Assembly (NCBI RefSeq): GCF_016801985.1
Contig: NZ_JAEVLS010000004.1
Location: forward strand, 744,001 to 808,000
Length of the DNA stretch: 64,000 bases
Source: Steroidobacter gossypii
GTDB taxonomy: Bacteria > Pseudomonadota > Gammaproteobacteria > Steroidobacterales > Steroidobacteraceae
Direction: 5' to 3'
The translations under genes and the position numbers were made by a program. The notes beneath the pieces were generated by a model. That model was not told the DNA's origin, did not search any database, and worked only from the letters and a program-made list of their open reading frames with translations. Shown here one piece after another: positions 20,257-30,234 of this stretch (position 1 is its first letter; each line of letters begins with the position of its first letter).

Positions 20257-20476
20257 CGTATCAACTCTCTGTACGTTGTCAGTGGGTGTTGTCAGAGAGC
20301 GATGTAGCAGATCTGGACAGAGATATGCCTCTATCCGAGCGTAGCCGTAGGCGCTTCCTGAGCGTCTCAAGCGAGCCCCGACGAGAGTTTCACAATCTCG
20401 CAAGCTGGCGAAGCGTCTTTCGAATATCCTCGAGCCCGCCAATCAAGGCGAAGTCCGAACCTGAAAGGAATGGAGG

Positions 20477-21355
20477 ATGACAGCGACGGATATCTGCAGT
20501 GGCGCAGAGCGCGACGTGATCCTTCGAAACATCATTGCTTGGGCGACCCGAACCGCGGCGGTCCAGACGCTCATTCTGACCGGCTCGCTTGCCAGAGGTG
20601 ACGGTCTCGCCGACGCGCTGTCCGATATCGACATCGAGGTGATCGCTGACCATCCTGACGTGCTGATAGCGGACTTCGAGTGGCTGAGTGAGATCGGGCC
20701 GCTGGTGACCGTACTGCCCTTGAATCCCTCTGCCGAACAACGATGGGCAACTCGCCTGGCCATTTACTCGAGTGGCACGAAAGTCGATTACACACTCGCC
20801 AGCGTCACGCGCTTGCGTGAAATGGCAAGCCAGCAAAAACTGGTGCCGCTGTATGAGCGCGGCTATCGGATCCTGCTGGATAAGCCAGGGCTAGCAGTCA
20901 ATTTACCCAGGCCGAGCGGACGCGTCCCCACCGTGCCCTTGCCCTCGAGCGAGGCATTCCGCGCAGCCGTCGAAGAGTTCTGGTTCGAAGCGGTTCACGT
21001 CCCGAAGTACCTCGTACGGGGCGAACTATGGTTGGTGAAACAACGTGATCAGACGATGAAAGCCTTGCTGCTTCAGATGCTGGAGTGGCACGCGGTCTCC
21101 TCGCGAGCGGTGGATGTTTGGCACATCGGAACGCGGATGAAACAGTGGGTGGACGGACCGACTTGGGACGAGTTGCAGCACGTGTTTGGACGCTTTGACG
21201 CGTCGGACTGCGTTAGAGCGTTCGAGGCGACTGTAGCGCTTTATAGTCGACTGGCGCAGGAGGTCGCGCGTTCTGCAGGACTGGATTATCCGGCGTCTGT
21301 GGAGACGGGGATCATGGCCATCTGCCGGCCGCTGCTTTCGTGTCTGAAGGAATGA
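20477..21355 (+). CDS. Aminoglycoside 6-adenylyltransferase-like nucleotidyltransferase
   Basis: 292 residues resembling the ANT(6)/AadE family, which transfers AMP from ATP to the 6-hydroxyl of streptomycin-type aminoglycosides. The nucleotidyltransferase motif is present: LTGSLARGD (35-42) followed by SDIDIE (49-54), supplying the Gly-Ser and the two metal-binding Asp residues (50, 52). The family's central helical part is also seen (AVHVPKYLVRGELW, then QRDQTMKALLLQMLEWH). AAAGGA at 20464-20469 supports ATG 20477. It is the only gene between the degenerate and intact tRNA-Ser copies, with a bidirectional terminator after it. Resistance is an inference; chromosomal homologues may have other substrates. 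Confidence 0.85.
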   Translation: MTATDICSGAERDVILRNIIAWATRTAAVQTLILTGSLARGDGLADALSDIDIEVIADHPDVLIADFEWLSEIGPLVTVLPLNPSAEQRWATRLAIYSSGTKVDYTLASVTRLREMASQQKLVPLYERGYRILLDKPGLAVNLPRPSGRVPTVPLPSSEAFRAAVEEFWFEAVHVPKYLVRGELWLVKQRDQTMKALLLQMLEWHAVSSRAVDVWHIGTRMKQWVDGPTWDELQHVFGRFDASDCVRAFEATVALYSRLAQEVARSAGLDYPASVETGIMAICRPLLSCLKE

Positions 21356-21373
21356 GGTTATCTGGCGACAATG

Positions 21374-21402
21374 AAAAAGCCCTCCGATGGAGGGCTTCTT
21401 TT
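21374..21402. terminator. Bidirectional rho-independent terminator
   Basis: AAGCCCTCC-GAT-GGAGGGCTT (21377-21397) is a perfect 9-bp stem with a 3-base loop. It has an A-run on its left flank and CTTTT on its right, so it can end the adenylyltransferase transcript on the plus strand and the tRNA-Ser transcript on the minus strand. Confidence 0.85.
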
Positions 21403-21405
21403 ATA

Positions 21406-21498
21406 TGGCGGAGAGGGAGGGATTCGAACCCTCGTAGGGACGTAATGCCCTCAACCGATTTCGAATCGGTGCCGTTGTGACCGCTTCGGTACCTCTCC
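21406..21498 (-). tRNA. tRNA-Ser(CGA)
   Basis: 93 nt including the encoded CCA. The acceptor strands GGAGAGG and CCTCTCC pair fully. Anticodon stem ACCGA/TCGGT closes loop TTCGAAA, giving anticodon CGA, which reads UCG. The long class II variable arm (ends TTGAGGGC...) and T-arm GAGGG-TTCGAAT-CCCTC are typical of tRNA-Ser. Discriminator base is G. A strong terminator lies five bases beyond the 3' end. Confidence 0.96.
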
Positions 21499-21512
21499 TT
21501 CAAGGGCGCGGC

Positions 21513-21541
21513 ATTCTAATGGAGTCGTTCCCGTGGAGAAA
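21513..21541 (-). promoter_or_regulatory. Promoter of tRNA-Ser(CGA)
   Basis: Minus strand: -10 TAGAAT (21513-21518) followed by a GC-rich discriminator GCCGCGCCC, typical of stable-RNA promoters. A weak -35 TTTCTC lies 17 bases upstream (21536-21541). The implied transcription start is only a few bases from the tRNA 5' end. Confidence 0.5.
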
Positions 21542-21587
21542 GGGGTACGCGTCGACTTCTGGGCAAGAAATCGACGGGGGCGCACCG

Positions 21588-22013
21588 TCAGCGAACCGGG
21601 GTGGTCACCGGCGCGCCCTGGTTCTTGAGCAGCGTCACCACGAATCTGGCGGGCTGGGTGTCGCTGGCGTTGCGGCCGACGACGTGGATGTCAGTGGGAT
21701 TCTCATAGTAGGTGTCGCCGGGGCCGAGGGTCAGCTCCGGGCCGCCTTTGACTTGCATGACAATCGAGCCTTCCAGCACGTACACGAAGGCATGCGCATC
21801 GTGCCGGTGGATCGCGCCGACGTAGCCCGGCGGGTAGCTCACGGTGATCATCATGCCTTCCTTGCCCGGCAGATCCGGCAGCGGCTGTGTCATGAGCTGC
21901 TTCACTTCCGCCTGGGCCGCAGCAGCGGCGGGTGAGGCGGCGGGCGCCCATCGGGCAAGCAGGACGCTGGCCGCGATGGCGCCCAAAATCATCAAGCAAG
22001 GTGCCTTGTTCAT
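21588..22013 (-). CDS. Secreted cupin-domain protein
   Basis: 141 residues with a signal peptide (about 1-26) and a single cupin barrel. Cupin motif 1 is GAIHRHDAHAFVYVLEGSI (two His and a later Glu as metal ligands) and motif 2 is GPGDTYYENPTDIHVV (His). Such small periplasmic cupins bind a divalent metal, and many are of unknown catalytic function. It is divergent from bepA across a 354-bp gap holding a perfect palindrome. Confidence 0.85.
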   Translation of the reverse strand: MNKAPCLMILGAIAASVLLARWAPAASPAAAAAQAEVKQLMTQPLPDLPGKEGMMITVSYPPGYVGAIHRHDAHAFVYVLEGSIVMQVKGGPELTLGPGDTYYENPTDIHVVGRNASDTQPARFVVTLLKNQGAPVTTPVR

Positions 22014-22367
22014 GGTGTGCTCGTCTTGATCGCTGTTGGTGAATGCGAACTAGACGGAGCCCGAAGCCCGGTTGTGACAGCTTGCCGGACGAGAGGGGCT
22101 GACGCTGCTCGGCGACAGCACAATGCCAAGGGAATCCGCCGGCCGAAGCCCGGGCGAATATTCGCCTCGTGCAAGCCGGAACAACCTCAGTCTGGTCGGC
22201 GGCCCGACTCGGGGCCGGCGCTGCGAACCAGCGCCATGAGCGGCCGTCGCGGGCCGCCAACTCCCTGACGAATCGCAAATTTTGCGTCGGCGATGAACGT
22301 ACAGCGCCGATTCAGGTCGAAGTAGTGACGCTTTACAGCCTGCGCGGCCGGCACCACACTGCTCGAT
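22014..22367. other. Divergent intergenic region between the cupin gene and bepA
   Basis: Contains no convincing gene. It should hold both promoters. A perfect 14-bp palindrome at 22153-22166 is the only clear structure I see; readable frames through here are extensions of frames antisense or out of phase to bepA. Confidence 0.5.
22153..22166. promoter_or_regulatory. Palindrome GGCGAATATTCGCC, candidate operator
   Basis: Perfect 14-bp self-complementary sequence midway between the divergent cupin and bepA starts. No matching regulator gene is adjacent, so the binding protein is unknown. Confidence 0.35.
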
Positions 22368-23873
<1,506 letters not shown>

Positions 23874-23979
23874 TACAATCCTGGCGCCCGCCAGCTGTGC
23901 GATATCCTGGCGCACGGTTGATTTCGCCCGCTCGCACCGTCCAAGTCATCTTGTCGTACGATTGAAGGATTCACGACGC

Positions 23980-24732
23980 ATGTTCACGTTACTGCGCGCC
24001 GCGCCCCTGCTGCTTGCCACGCTAGCCGTCGCCGGTTGCGCCAGCGCACCGGGCCGCACCACCAATGAAGAGCGCTACGAAGGCTTCAATCGCGGCGTCT
24101 ACAAATTCAACGACACGCTCGATCGCGCGGCGTTGAAGCCGCTCGCCAAGGGCTATCGCAAGGTCACGCCGCAGTTCGTTCGCACCGGCATCGGCAACGT
24201 GCTGAGCAACATCGAATACCCGGGCACGTTCATCAATCAGTTCCTGCAAGGCAAATGGGCGCTGGGCTTCAAGGACACCGGTCGTTTCCTGATCAACAGC
24301 ACCTTGGGCGTCGCCGGCATCTTCGACGTCGCCACGCCGCTCGGGCTGGAAAAGAACGACGAGGATTTCGGTCAAACGCTGGCGGTCTGGGGCGTGTCGT
24401 CCGGCCCGTTCGTGAATCTGCCGCTGCTCGGGCCCTCCACCATGCGCGACGCGCCAGCCCGCGTGTTCGACTGGTTCACCAACCCGTTGCAGTACACCGA
24501 CCTGCCTTGGGAAGCGGACTGGGGCAATCGCGTCATCAACGTCGTCCACGGCCGCTCCGAACTGCTGCCGCTCGATGACACGTTACAGCGCACTTACGAC
24601 CCGTACGTGTTCATCCGCGACGCCTGGGTTCAGCAGCGCGAATTCAACATCTTCGACGGCAACCCGCCGCCGGAAACGCTCGAAGACGTGCTCGAAGAAG
24701 AACCGGAAGAAATGGAAGAGCCGCAGCAGTAA
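23980..24732 (+). CDS. mlaA: MlaA (VacJ) outer-membrane lipoprotein
   Basis: 250-residue lipoprotein: signal ending LAVAGC with lipidation at Cys20. MlaA forms a ring in the outer membrane with porins and removes mislocalised phospholipids from the outer leaflet, passing them to MlaC. Family motifs seen: EGFNRGVYKFND near the N terminus and TLGVAGIFDVATPLGL centrally, with an acidic C-terminal tail (LEDVLEEEPEE). AAGGA at 23965-23969 supports ATG 23980 over the TTG at 23962. The other mla genes are 1.2 kb away on the opposite strand. Confidence 0.95.
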   Translation: MFTLLRAAPLLLATLAVAGCASAPGRTTNEERYEGFNRGVYKFNDTLDRAALKPLAKGYRKVTPQFVRTGIGNVLSNIEYPGTFINQFLQGKWALGFKDTGRFLINSTLGVAGIFDVATPLGLEKNDEDFGQTLAVWGVSSGPFVNLPLLGPSTMRDAPARVFDWFTNPLQYTDLPWEADWGNRVINVVHGRSELLPLDDTLQRTYDPYVFIRDAWVQQREFNIFDGNPPPETLEDVLEEEPEEMEEPQQ

Positions 24733-24736
24733 TCGC

Positions 24737-25882
24737 CTAGCGACGCCGTGCGAACCACGGCGTCATGCGACCGATGGCGTCTTCGACCTCGGCGGTGGAG
24801 ACGGCAAAGCTCAGGCGCAGGTAGCGGTGGCCCTCGACAGGATCGAAGTCGATGCCTGGGGCCGACGCGACGCCGCTGTCTCGCAGCAGGGATTGGCAAA
24901 GCTCGAGACTGTTGTCGGTCAGGTGGCCCACATTGGCGTAGATATAGAACGCGCCGTCGGGCGGCGCGATGTGTGTCAAACCAAGGCGTGGCAGCGCTTG
25001 GAGCAGCAACTCCCGATTGCGCGCATACGTCGCAACATGACCTTCCAGCTCTGCACGGCAGTCGAGCGCAACCAGCGCCGCATGCTGACTCAGAGATGGC
25101 GCCGTTAGAAACAAATTTCCCATGAAGGCCCGCGCACGAAGCTGATGTTCCGGCGGCACGAGCAGCCAGCCGAGCCGCCAGCCCACCATGCTGAAATATT
25201 TCGAGAAGCTGTTGACGATGCGCGCCTTGGGCTCGAACTCCAGCATGGAATGCGCCGGACCTACGTAGCTCAGGCCGTGATAGATCTCGTCCGAGATGAT
25301 GGTGATATTCCGCTCTCGACACACGTGCGCGATCGCCGCGAGCTCCGATGCAGCGATGATGGTGCCCGTGGGATTGGCGGGGCTTGCGACGATCACACCG
25401 CGAGGCGCCGGCTCGAGCGCCGCCAATGCAGCCGCGGTCAACTGAAATCGCGACTCGGGTCCGCACGGAATCTCCACTGGTGTGAGATGCAGCGCGCGCA
25501 ATGTGTTGCGATAGGCGACGTACCCCGGCCGAGCCAGCGCGATCCGATCGCCAGCGCTGAACGTCGAGCTCAACGCCAGCGTCAGCGCGGGCGAAGCTCC
25601 GCACATGAGCACGAACTGCTCGGGCTCGACCCTGACGTTATATGTTTCGAGATAGTGCCGCGCCAGTCTCGCCTTGAGCGCGGGGCTCTCCCAATAACCC
25701 ATCGGATCGGTGTCGAGCACCTGATGAGCTCGCGCAATCGCCGCGCGGGGCGCGCCGGTGGACGGCTGGCCGAATTCCATGTGAATGACCGACCGGCCCT
25801 GCGCCTGCAGCTCGTGAGCGAGGCGGCTGATCGCGATGGCGTGGAAAGGGTCGACGTGAGCGAGCATTGGAGCACCCGGCAA
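24737..25882 (-). CDS. Class I/II PLP-dependent aminotransferase
   Basis: 381-residue fold-type I aminotransferase. The PLP lysine is Lys228 in VNSFSKYFSM. Other family residues are present: Asn170 in SPANPTG, Asp198/Tyr201 in ISDEIYHG and Arg236 in GWRLGW. It resembles aspartate/aromatic aminotransferases, but the substrate is not determined. A second ATG six codons in is also possible as start. It lies 65 bp beyond mlaB in the same direction and ends four bases from the convergent mlaA stop. Confidence 0.92.
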   Translation of the reverse strand: MPGAPMLAHVDPFHAIAISRLAHELQAQGRSVIHMEFGQPSTGAPRAAIARAHQVLDTDPMGYWESPALKARLARHYLETYNVRVEPEQFVLMCGASPALTLALSSTFSAGDRIALARPGYVAYRNTLRALHLTPVEIPCGPESRFQLTAAALAALEPAPRGVIVASPANPTGTIIAASELAAIAHVCRERNITIISDEIYHGLSYVGPAHSMLEFEPKARIVNSFSKYFSMVGWRLGWLLVPPEHQLRARAFMGNLFLTAPSLSQHAALVALDCRAELEGHVATYARNRELLLQALPRLGLTHIAPPDGAFYIYANVGHLTDNSLELCQSLLRDSGVASAPGIDFDPVEGHRYLRLSFAVSTAEVEDAIGRMTPWFARRR

Positions 25883-25946
25883 CCAAGAGCCGCCCCATTA
25901 TGAACCCACCGGGCGGCAACCGCGGTAGGAAACGTCTGGAGGCGCT

Positions 25947-26297
25947 TCAGCAGGGAGTGGCGCCGCAGTCGAGCAGATCGGCCACTTCGCTGATGCGCGC
26001 CAGCGCCGCGATCTGCTCGGGGACGTTCTTGAAATGAATGGTCTGCTGACGCTGCTTGCACAGCCGCAGCCACTCGATCAGCAGCGCCAGGCCGGAGCTG
26101 TCGCCTTCCGGCACATTGGCGAGGTCGATCTCGAGCGATCCCGCGTTCTTGAACGCATCGGCGCTGCGCTTGAGCAGATCGGTCGCGGTGTCTGCGTTCA
26201 GCGCGCCGAACACCTTGAAGCGCCCGTTGCCGAGCGCTTCAAGTTTGGCGGGACCCGGGGTCGTTGCGGCCACATTCAATTTTCTGTGGGCGTTCAT
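25947..26297 (-). CDS. mlaB: STAS-domain protein MlaB
   Basis: 116-residue cytoplasmic STAS domain (FKVFGALNADTATDLL, then VPEGDSSGLALLIEWLR holding the conserved Ser region). In the Mla complex, MlaB binds MlaF and stabilises the ATPase. It is last in the mlaFEDCB series, 13 bp after mlaC, which fixes the assignment. Confidence 0.9.
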   Translation of the reverse strand: MNAHRKLNVAATTPGPAKLEALGNGRFKVFGALNADTATDLLKRSADAFKNAGSLEIDLANVPEGDSSGLALLIEWLRLCKQRQQTIHFKNVPEQIAALARISEVADLLDCGATPC

Positions 26298-26309
26298 TTC
26301 TAGGGACGA

Positions 26310-26981
26310 TCAGGCAGCCGTCGGCTTCTTGACCGTGCCGCTGGCGACCTGCGATTCGAGCCGCTCGATCACCGCTTCCAGACCCTTCTGCTGGATCTCC
26401 GCGCCAAAGTCGGTGCGGAACGATTTCACATACGACACGCCTTCGATCTGCACGTCGTATGCCTTCCAGCCGGTGTCGGTCTTACGCAGCGAGTAGTTCA
26501 CCGGCACACGGCTGCCGTTGTCGCGGCGGATTTCGGTGCGCACCGTCGCCACCTTGTCGTCCGGATTGCCCTGGAACGGCAGGATTCGCAAACGATCCGG
26601 CGTGAACTCCAGCAGCGCCTCGCCGTAGTTCTGCAACAGCGATTGATAGAACGCCTCGACAAAGCGCTTGCGCTGTTCCGGCGTCGCCGTGCGCCAGTGC
26701 TTGGCCAGCACCAGCTGCGCGGAATAGGCGGTGTCGAAGTACGGCAGCATGTTCTTGTCGACCAGCTCGCGCACCTTGCCCTTGTTCTTGGCGTACTCGG
26801 CGCGATTGGCGTCGAGATCCTTGAGGGTGTCGTTCGCGACCTTGGACACCAGCTCCTGCGGGCCGAGCTTGGATACGTCGTCGGCGGCCTGCACGCCGCC
26901 GGCGAACAGCCCGAAGGTGGCGGCCAGCGCCAAACCGGCCGAAAGAATGTTCCTACGCGTCTGCTTCACGAAGATGTTCAT
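26310..26981 (-). CDS. mlaC: Periplasmic phospholipid-binding protein MlaC
   Basis: 223 residues with a signal peptide (about 1-32, ending near GGVQA). MlaC shuttles phospholipid between the MlaA and MlaFEDB complexes across the periplasm. The family pattern is seen in NMLPYFDTAYSAQLVLAKHW and RFVEAFYQSLLQNYGEALLEF. Its start overlaps the mlaD stop by four bases, indicating translational coupling. Confidence 0.95.
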   Translation of the reverse strand: MNIFVKQTRRNILSAGLALAATFGLFAGGVQAADDVSKLGPQELVSKVANDTLKDLDANRAEYAKNKGKVRELVDKNMLPYFDTAYSAQLVLAKHWRTATPEQRKRFVEAFYQSLLQNYGEALLEFTPDRLRILPFQGNPDDKVATVRTEIRRDNGSRVPVNYSLRKTDTGWKAYDVQIEGVSYVKSFRTDFGAEIQQKGLEAVIERLESQVASGTVKKPTAA

Positions 26982-27529
26982 TGCTTCGCTTCCTCCGTCT
27001 TGCTCTGGGCGCCTTCGCCACTCTGATTATCGTCAGACGTTTCCGCACCCGAATCGTTCTGCTCGTCCCGACGCCCCATGAAGCTGGCCACGAGCTGATT
27101 GATCAGGTTCTCCAGCACCAGGGCGTCCTGCACCAGTTCGATGCGATCGCCGCTCTTCAGGTACTCCTCCGAGCCGCCCGCGGTGATGCCGACGTACTGA
27201 CCGCCCAACAGGCCCGACGTCATGATGGCGGCGTCGCTGTCGTTCGGAATGCGGTTGTAGTTGGAGGCGATCCGCATCTTCACAACGGCCTTGTAGACAT
27301 TCTGGTCGAAGGTAATGGTATCGACCCGCCCCACCGTCACGCCGGCCATGGAGACCGCGGCCCCGGGCCTCAGGCTGCCGATGTTCTCGAACATCGCAGT
27401 CACCTCGTAGCTGCCGCCGTTGACCGATAGCTCCCGGTTGGTGATTTGCGTCACCATGAAAAACAGGGCCGCGAAGCCCAGCAGCACGAACAGACCGGTC
27501 GAAAGTTCTACAGTGCGTGTCGAACGCAT
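26978..27529 (-). CDS. mlaD: MCE-domain protein MlaD
   Basis: 183 residues: one N-terminal membrane helix (about 8-27) and an MCE domain (GSYEVTAMFENIGSLRPGAAVSMAGVTVGRV) that forms a hexameric periplasmic ring holding phospholipid. The C-terminal tail is polar and acidic. The gene overlaps mlaC by four bases and follows mlaE by 13. Confidence 0.95.
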   Translation of the reverse strand: MRSTRTVELSTGLFVLLGFAALFFMVTQITNRELSVNGGSYEVTAMFENIGSLRPGAAVSMAGVTVGRVDTITFDQNVYKAVVKMRIASNYNRIPNDSDAAIMTSGLLGGQYVGITAGGSEEYLKSGDRIELVQDALVLENLINQLVASFMGRRDEQNDSGAETSDDNQSGEGAQSKTEEAKQ

Positions 27530-27542
27530 ACTTGCTCCGCAA

Positions 27543-28310
27543 TCACAGCATCACAGCTGTGAGCATGTAATCCAGCATCAATGTGAGCACCGCGGAGATC
27601 ACCACGGTCCGGGTTGTCGCACGGCCCACGCCTTCGGCGGTCGGCACGGCCGTATAACCTTCGTAAACAGCGATCAGGCTGCATGCAAAACCAAACACGA
27701 CGCCCTTGATCGCGCCTTCGGCGATGTCGTCGAGCGCGACGCTGGAGCGCATCTGCGACCAGAAATTGGCCGAGTCCACCCCGAACATCTGCACGCCCAC
27801 CACCTGCACGCCGAAGATGCCGATCGCGATGAAGATCAACGTGAGCAACGGCATCGCGATCACACCACCGATGAAGCGCGGTGCCACCACGCGGCGGATC
27901 GGATCGACCGCCATCATTTCCATCGCCGTCAGCTGATCGGTAGCGCGCATCAGGCCAATCTCCGAAGCGAGCGCCGTACCTGCGCGCCCGGAGAACAGCA
28001 GCGCCGTCACCACGGGCCCCAGCTCTCTGATCAGGGCGAGCGCCGCGGCGGTGCCCAGCGCATCTTCCGATCCGAAGCGCAACAGCAGGTTGTAGCCCTG
28101 CAGGCCGAGCACGGCGCCGACGAACAGGCCGCAAGTCATGATGATGACCAGCGACAGCGCGCCGGTGTTGTGAACCTGCTCGATGATCAGCGACGGACGC
28201 AGCAGCGCGCGCGGCGTCTGGCCCAGGATGCGGCCAAGAAACAAAGTCACGCCGCCAACGGTCGCCGCGAAATCGCCCGCGTTGCCGGTCACCTCTCGCA
28301 GTAATTTCAT
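27543..28310 (-). CDS. mlaE: ABC transporter permease MlaE
   Basis: 255-residue inner-membrane permease of the MlaE family, with about five hydrophobic helices and the family segment LIRELGPVVTALLFSGRAG, which forms the coupling region contacting MlaF. It overlaps the mlaF stop by four bases. Confidence 0.95.
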   Translation of the reverse strand: MKLLREVTGNAGDFAATVGGVTLFLGRILGQTPRALLRPSLIIEQVHNTGALSLVIIMTCGLFVGAVLGLQGYNLLLRFGSEDALGTAAALALIRELGPVVTALLFSGRAGTALASEIGLMRATDQLTAMEMMAVDPIRRVVAPRFIGGVIAMPLLTLIFIAIGIFGVQVVGVQMFGVDSANFWSQMRSSVALDDIAEGAIKGVVFGFACSLIAVYEGYTAVPTAEGVGRATTRTVVISAVLTLMLDYMLTAVML

Positions 28311-29158
28311 GCTTCGGTCCCCAGCAGCTGCTGGTAGTAGTCAGCCGCCGGATAATGAAAGGGCACCGGACCGTCGGGCAGCCCGTTGACGAACTGATTG
28401 ACGATATCGGATTGATGACCTTTGAGGTCCTTGAGCTCGCCCGAGGCCGCCACCTTGCCGCCGGCGATGATGTAGCTGGTGTCGGAAAGCTCGGAGAGCT
28501 CCTTCACATCGTGCGACACCACGATGCTAGTGATGCCCAGCGCGTTGTTCATATGACGCACCAGGCGCACGATCATGCCCATCGAAATGGGATCGAGGCC
28601 GGTGAACGGCTCGTCGTAGATCAGCACTTCCGGATCGGTCGCCATTGTGCGCGCCAACGCCACGCGACGATTCATGCCGCCCGAGAGCTCCGAGGGCATC
28701 AAACGCGCGGCGCCCCGCAAGCCCACGGCCTGCAGCTTGGTGAGCACGATGTTTCGAATCAAAGGTTCGGGAAGGTCGGTGTGCTCGCGCAACGGGAACG
28801 CGACGTTCTCGAATACGTCCATGTCGGTGAGCAGCGCGCCGTTCTGAAACAACATGCCCATGCGACGGCGCAGCGCATAGAGCTCGCGCGTCTTGAGCGC
28901 CGACACATCGATGCCGTCGAACAGGATCTGTCCGCTGGTGGGCTTGAGCTGACCGGTCATCAAACGCAGCAGCGTGGTCTTGCCCGTGCCGCTCGGCCCC
29001 ATGAGCGCAGTGATGCGCCCCCGCGGAATCGACAGATTCAGGCCGGAAAAGATGCTCCTGCCGCCGACCGAATACGACATGTCCCGAATCTCGATGAGCG
29101 ATTCGGAGTCGGCGGCAGGTTGGGCGGGCGACGCATGGGTGCTAACGGCAGAGACCAT
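28307..29158 (-). CDS. mlaF: ABC transporter ATP-binding protein MlaF
   Basis: 283 residues. Walker A GPSGTGKTT, signature LSGGMNRRVALART, Walker B VLIYDEPFTGLDP and the H-loop His in VVSHDVKE are all intact. MlaF drives phospholipid movement through MlaE/MlaD. It is the first gene of mlaFEDCB. The fructose-bisphosphate aldolase gene ends 56 bp upstream on the same strand, so read-through from it is possible. Confidence 0.95.
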   Translation of the reverse strand: MVSAVSTHASPAQPAADSESLIEIRDMSYSVGGRSIFSGLNLSIPRGRITALMGPSGTGKTTLLRLMTGQLKPTSGQILFDGIDVSALKTRELYALRRRMGMLFQNGALLTDMDVFENVAFPLREHTDLPEPLIRNIVLTKLQAVGLRGAARLMPSELSGGMNRRVALARTMATDPEVLIYDEPFTGLDPISMGMIVRLVRHMNNALGITSIVVSHDVKELSELSDTSYIIAGGKVAASGELKDLKGHQSDIVNQFVNGLPDGPVPFHYPAADYYQQLLGTEA

Positions 29159-29214
29159 TCATGACCCCGAAGTAACCACACGATGCATTGTCGCCGCCCA
29201 TTCTTAGCTCCCGC

Positions 29215-30234
29215 TTAGGCAGCCTGCTCGGATTGAGCGGTGTAGCTGCCGTTGCGCGCCATGCCGTTCAACCTGGCGCGACGGGCAAACGCCTTCTGGC
29301 CGGCAGCGAACGAATCCTGCTTGCCGCCCCACGCCTTCAGCGCTTCATCCTGCAGCGCGCGGCCGTACGAGAAGGTCAGTTCCCAGGGCAGGTTGCCGAT
29401 CTGATTCATCAGGCTCAGGTGCTCGGTGGCTTCGGCTGCGCTCTGGCCGCCGGACAGGAACGCGATGCCCGGCACCGAGCTCGGCACATAGCGCTTGAGC
29501 GTACGCACGGTGGCTTCCGCAACCTGCTGGCGTCCGGCGCGGTTGGTGTTCTTCTTGCCCGAGATGACCATGTTGGGCTTCAGGATCATGCCTTCGAGAT
29601 GAATGCGGTGTGAATGCAACTGTTCGAACACCGCCTTGAGCGTGGCGCTGGTGACTTCTTCACAGCGCTCGATGGAATGATCGCCGTCCATCAGCACTTC
29701 CGGCTCGATGATCGGCACGATGTTGGCTTCCTGGCAGAGCGCGCCATAACGGGCCAGCGCATGCGCATTCGCGTCGATGGCGAACTGGCTCGGAATGTCC
29801 TTGCCGATATCGATCACCGCGCGCCACTTGGCGAAGCGGGCGCCCAGCTTGTGATACTCGGCGAGGCGCTCGCGCAGCCCATCGAGACCTTCGGTGATGG
29901 TCTCGCCGGGGAAGCCGGCCAGCGGCTTCGCGCCCATGTCGACCTTGATGCCCGGCACGATGCCGAGCTTGGCCAGGTGCTCCGGAAACGGCGTGCCGCT
30001 CTTGGTTTTCTGGCGGATGGTCTCGTCGTACAGGATCACGCCGCTGATGTAGTTGGCCACATCCGGCGCGGTGAACAACAGCTCGCGATACGAACGGCGC
30101 GCTTCCTCGGTCGACTCGAGCTGAATGGTGTCGAAGCGCTTCTTGATGGTGCCGCTGGATTCATCGGCCGCCAGGATGCCTTTGCCTTTGGCAACCATGG
30201 CGCGCGCAATCGATTCGAGCTCAGTGCGATTCAT
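29215..30234 (-). CDS. Class I fructose-bisphosphate aldolase
   Basis: 339-residue Schiff-base aldolase of glycolysis/gluconeogenesis, interconverting fructose 1,6-bisphosphate with dihydroxyacetone phosphate and glyceraldehyde 3-phosphate. The N-terminal signature KGILAADESSGTIKKRF and the Schiff-base Lys219 in EGMILKPNMV identify the metal-independent class I (animal/plant-like) form. Most gammaproteobacteria rely on class II enzymes, so this is a mild lineage marker. It is divergent from the SUF regulator, with 287 bp between them. Confidence 0.95.
   Translation of the reverse strand: MNRTELESIARAMVAKGKGILAADESSGTIKKRFDTIQLESTEEARRSYRELLFTAPDVANYISGVILYDETIRQKTKSGTPFPEHLAKLGIVPGIKVDMGAKPLAGFPGETITEGLDGLRERLAEYHKLGARFAKWRAVIDIGKDIPSQFAIDANAHALARYGALCQEANIVPIIEPEVLMDGDHSIERCEEVTSATLKAVFEQLHSHRIHLEGMILKPNMVISGKKNTNRAGRQQVAEATVRTLKRYVPSSVPGIAFLSGGQSAAEATEHLSLMNQIGNLPWELTFSYGRALQDEALKAWGGKQDSFAAGQKAFARRARLNGMARNGSYTAQSEQAA

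Noticed and set aside
20236-20442. 68-residue minus-strand frame as a possible integrase remnant beside the tRNA copy
   Set aside because: No tyrosine-recombinase motif (Arg-His-Arg-Tyr) or resemblance could be seen.
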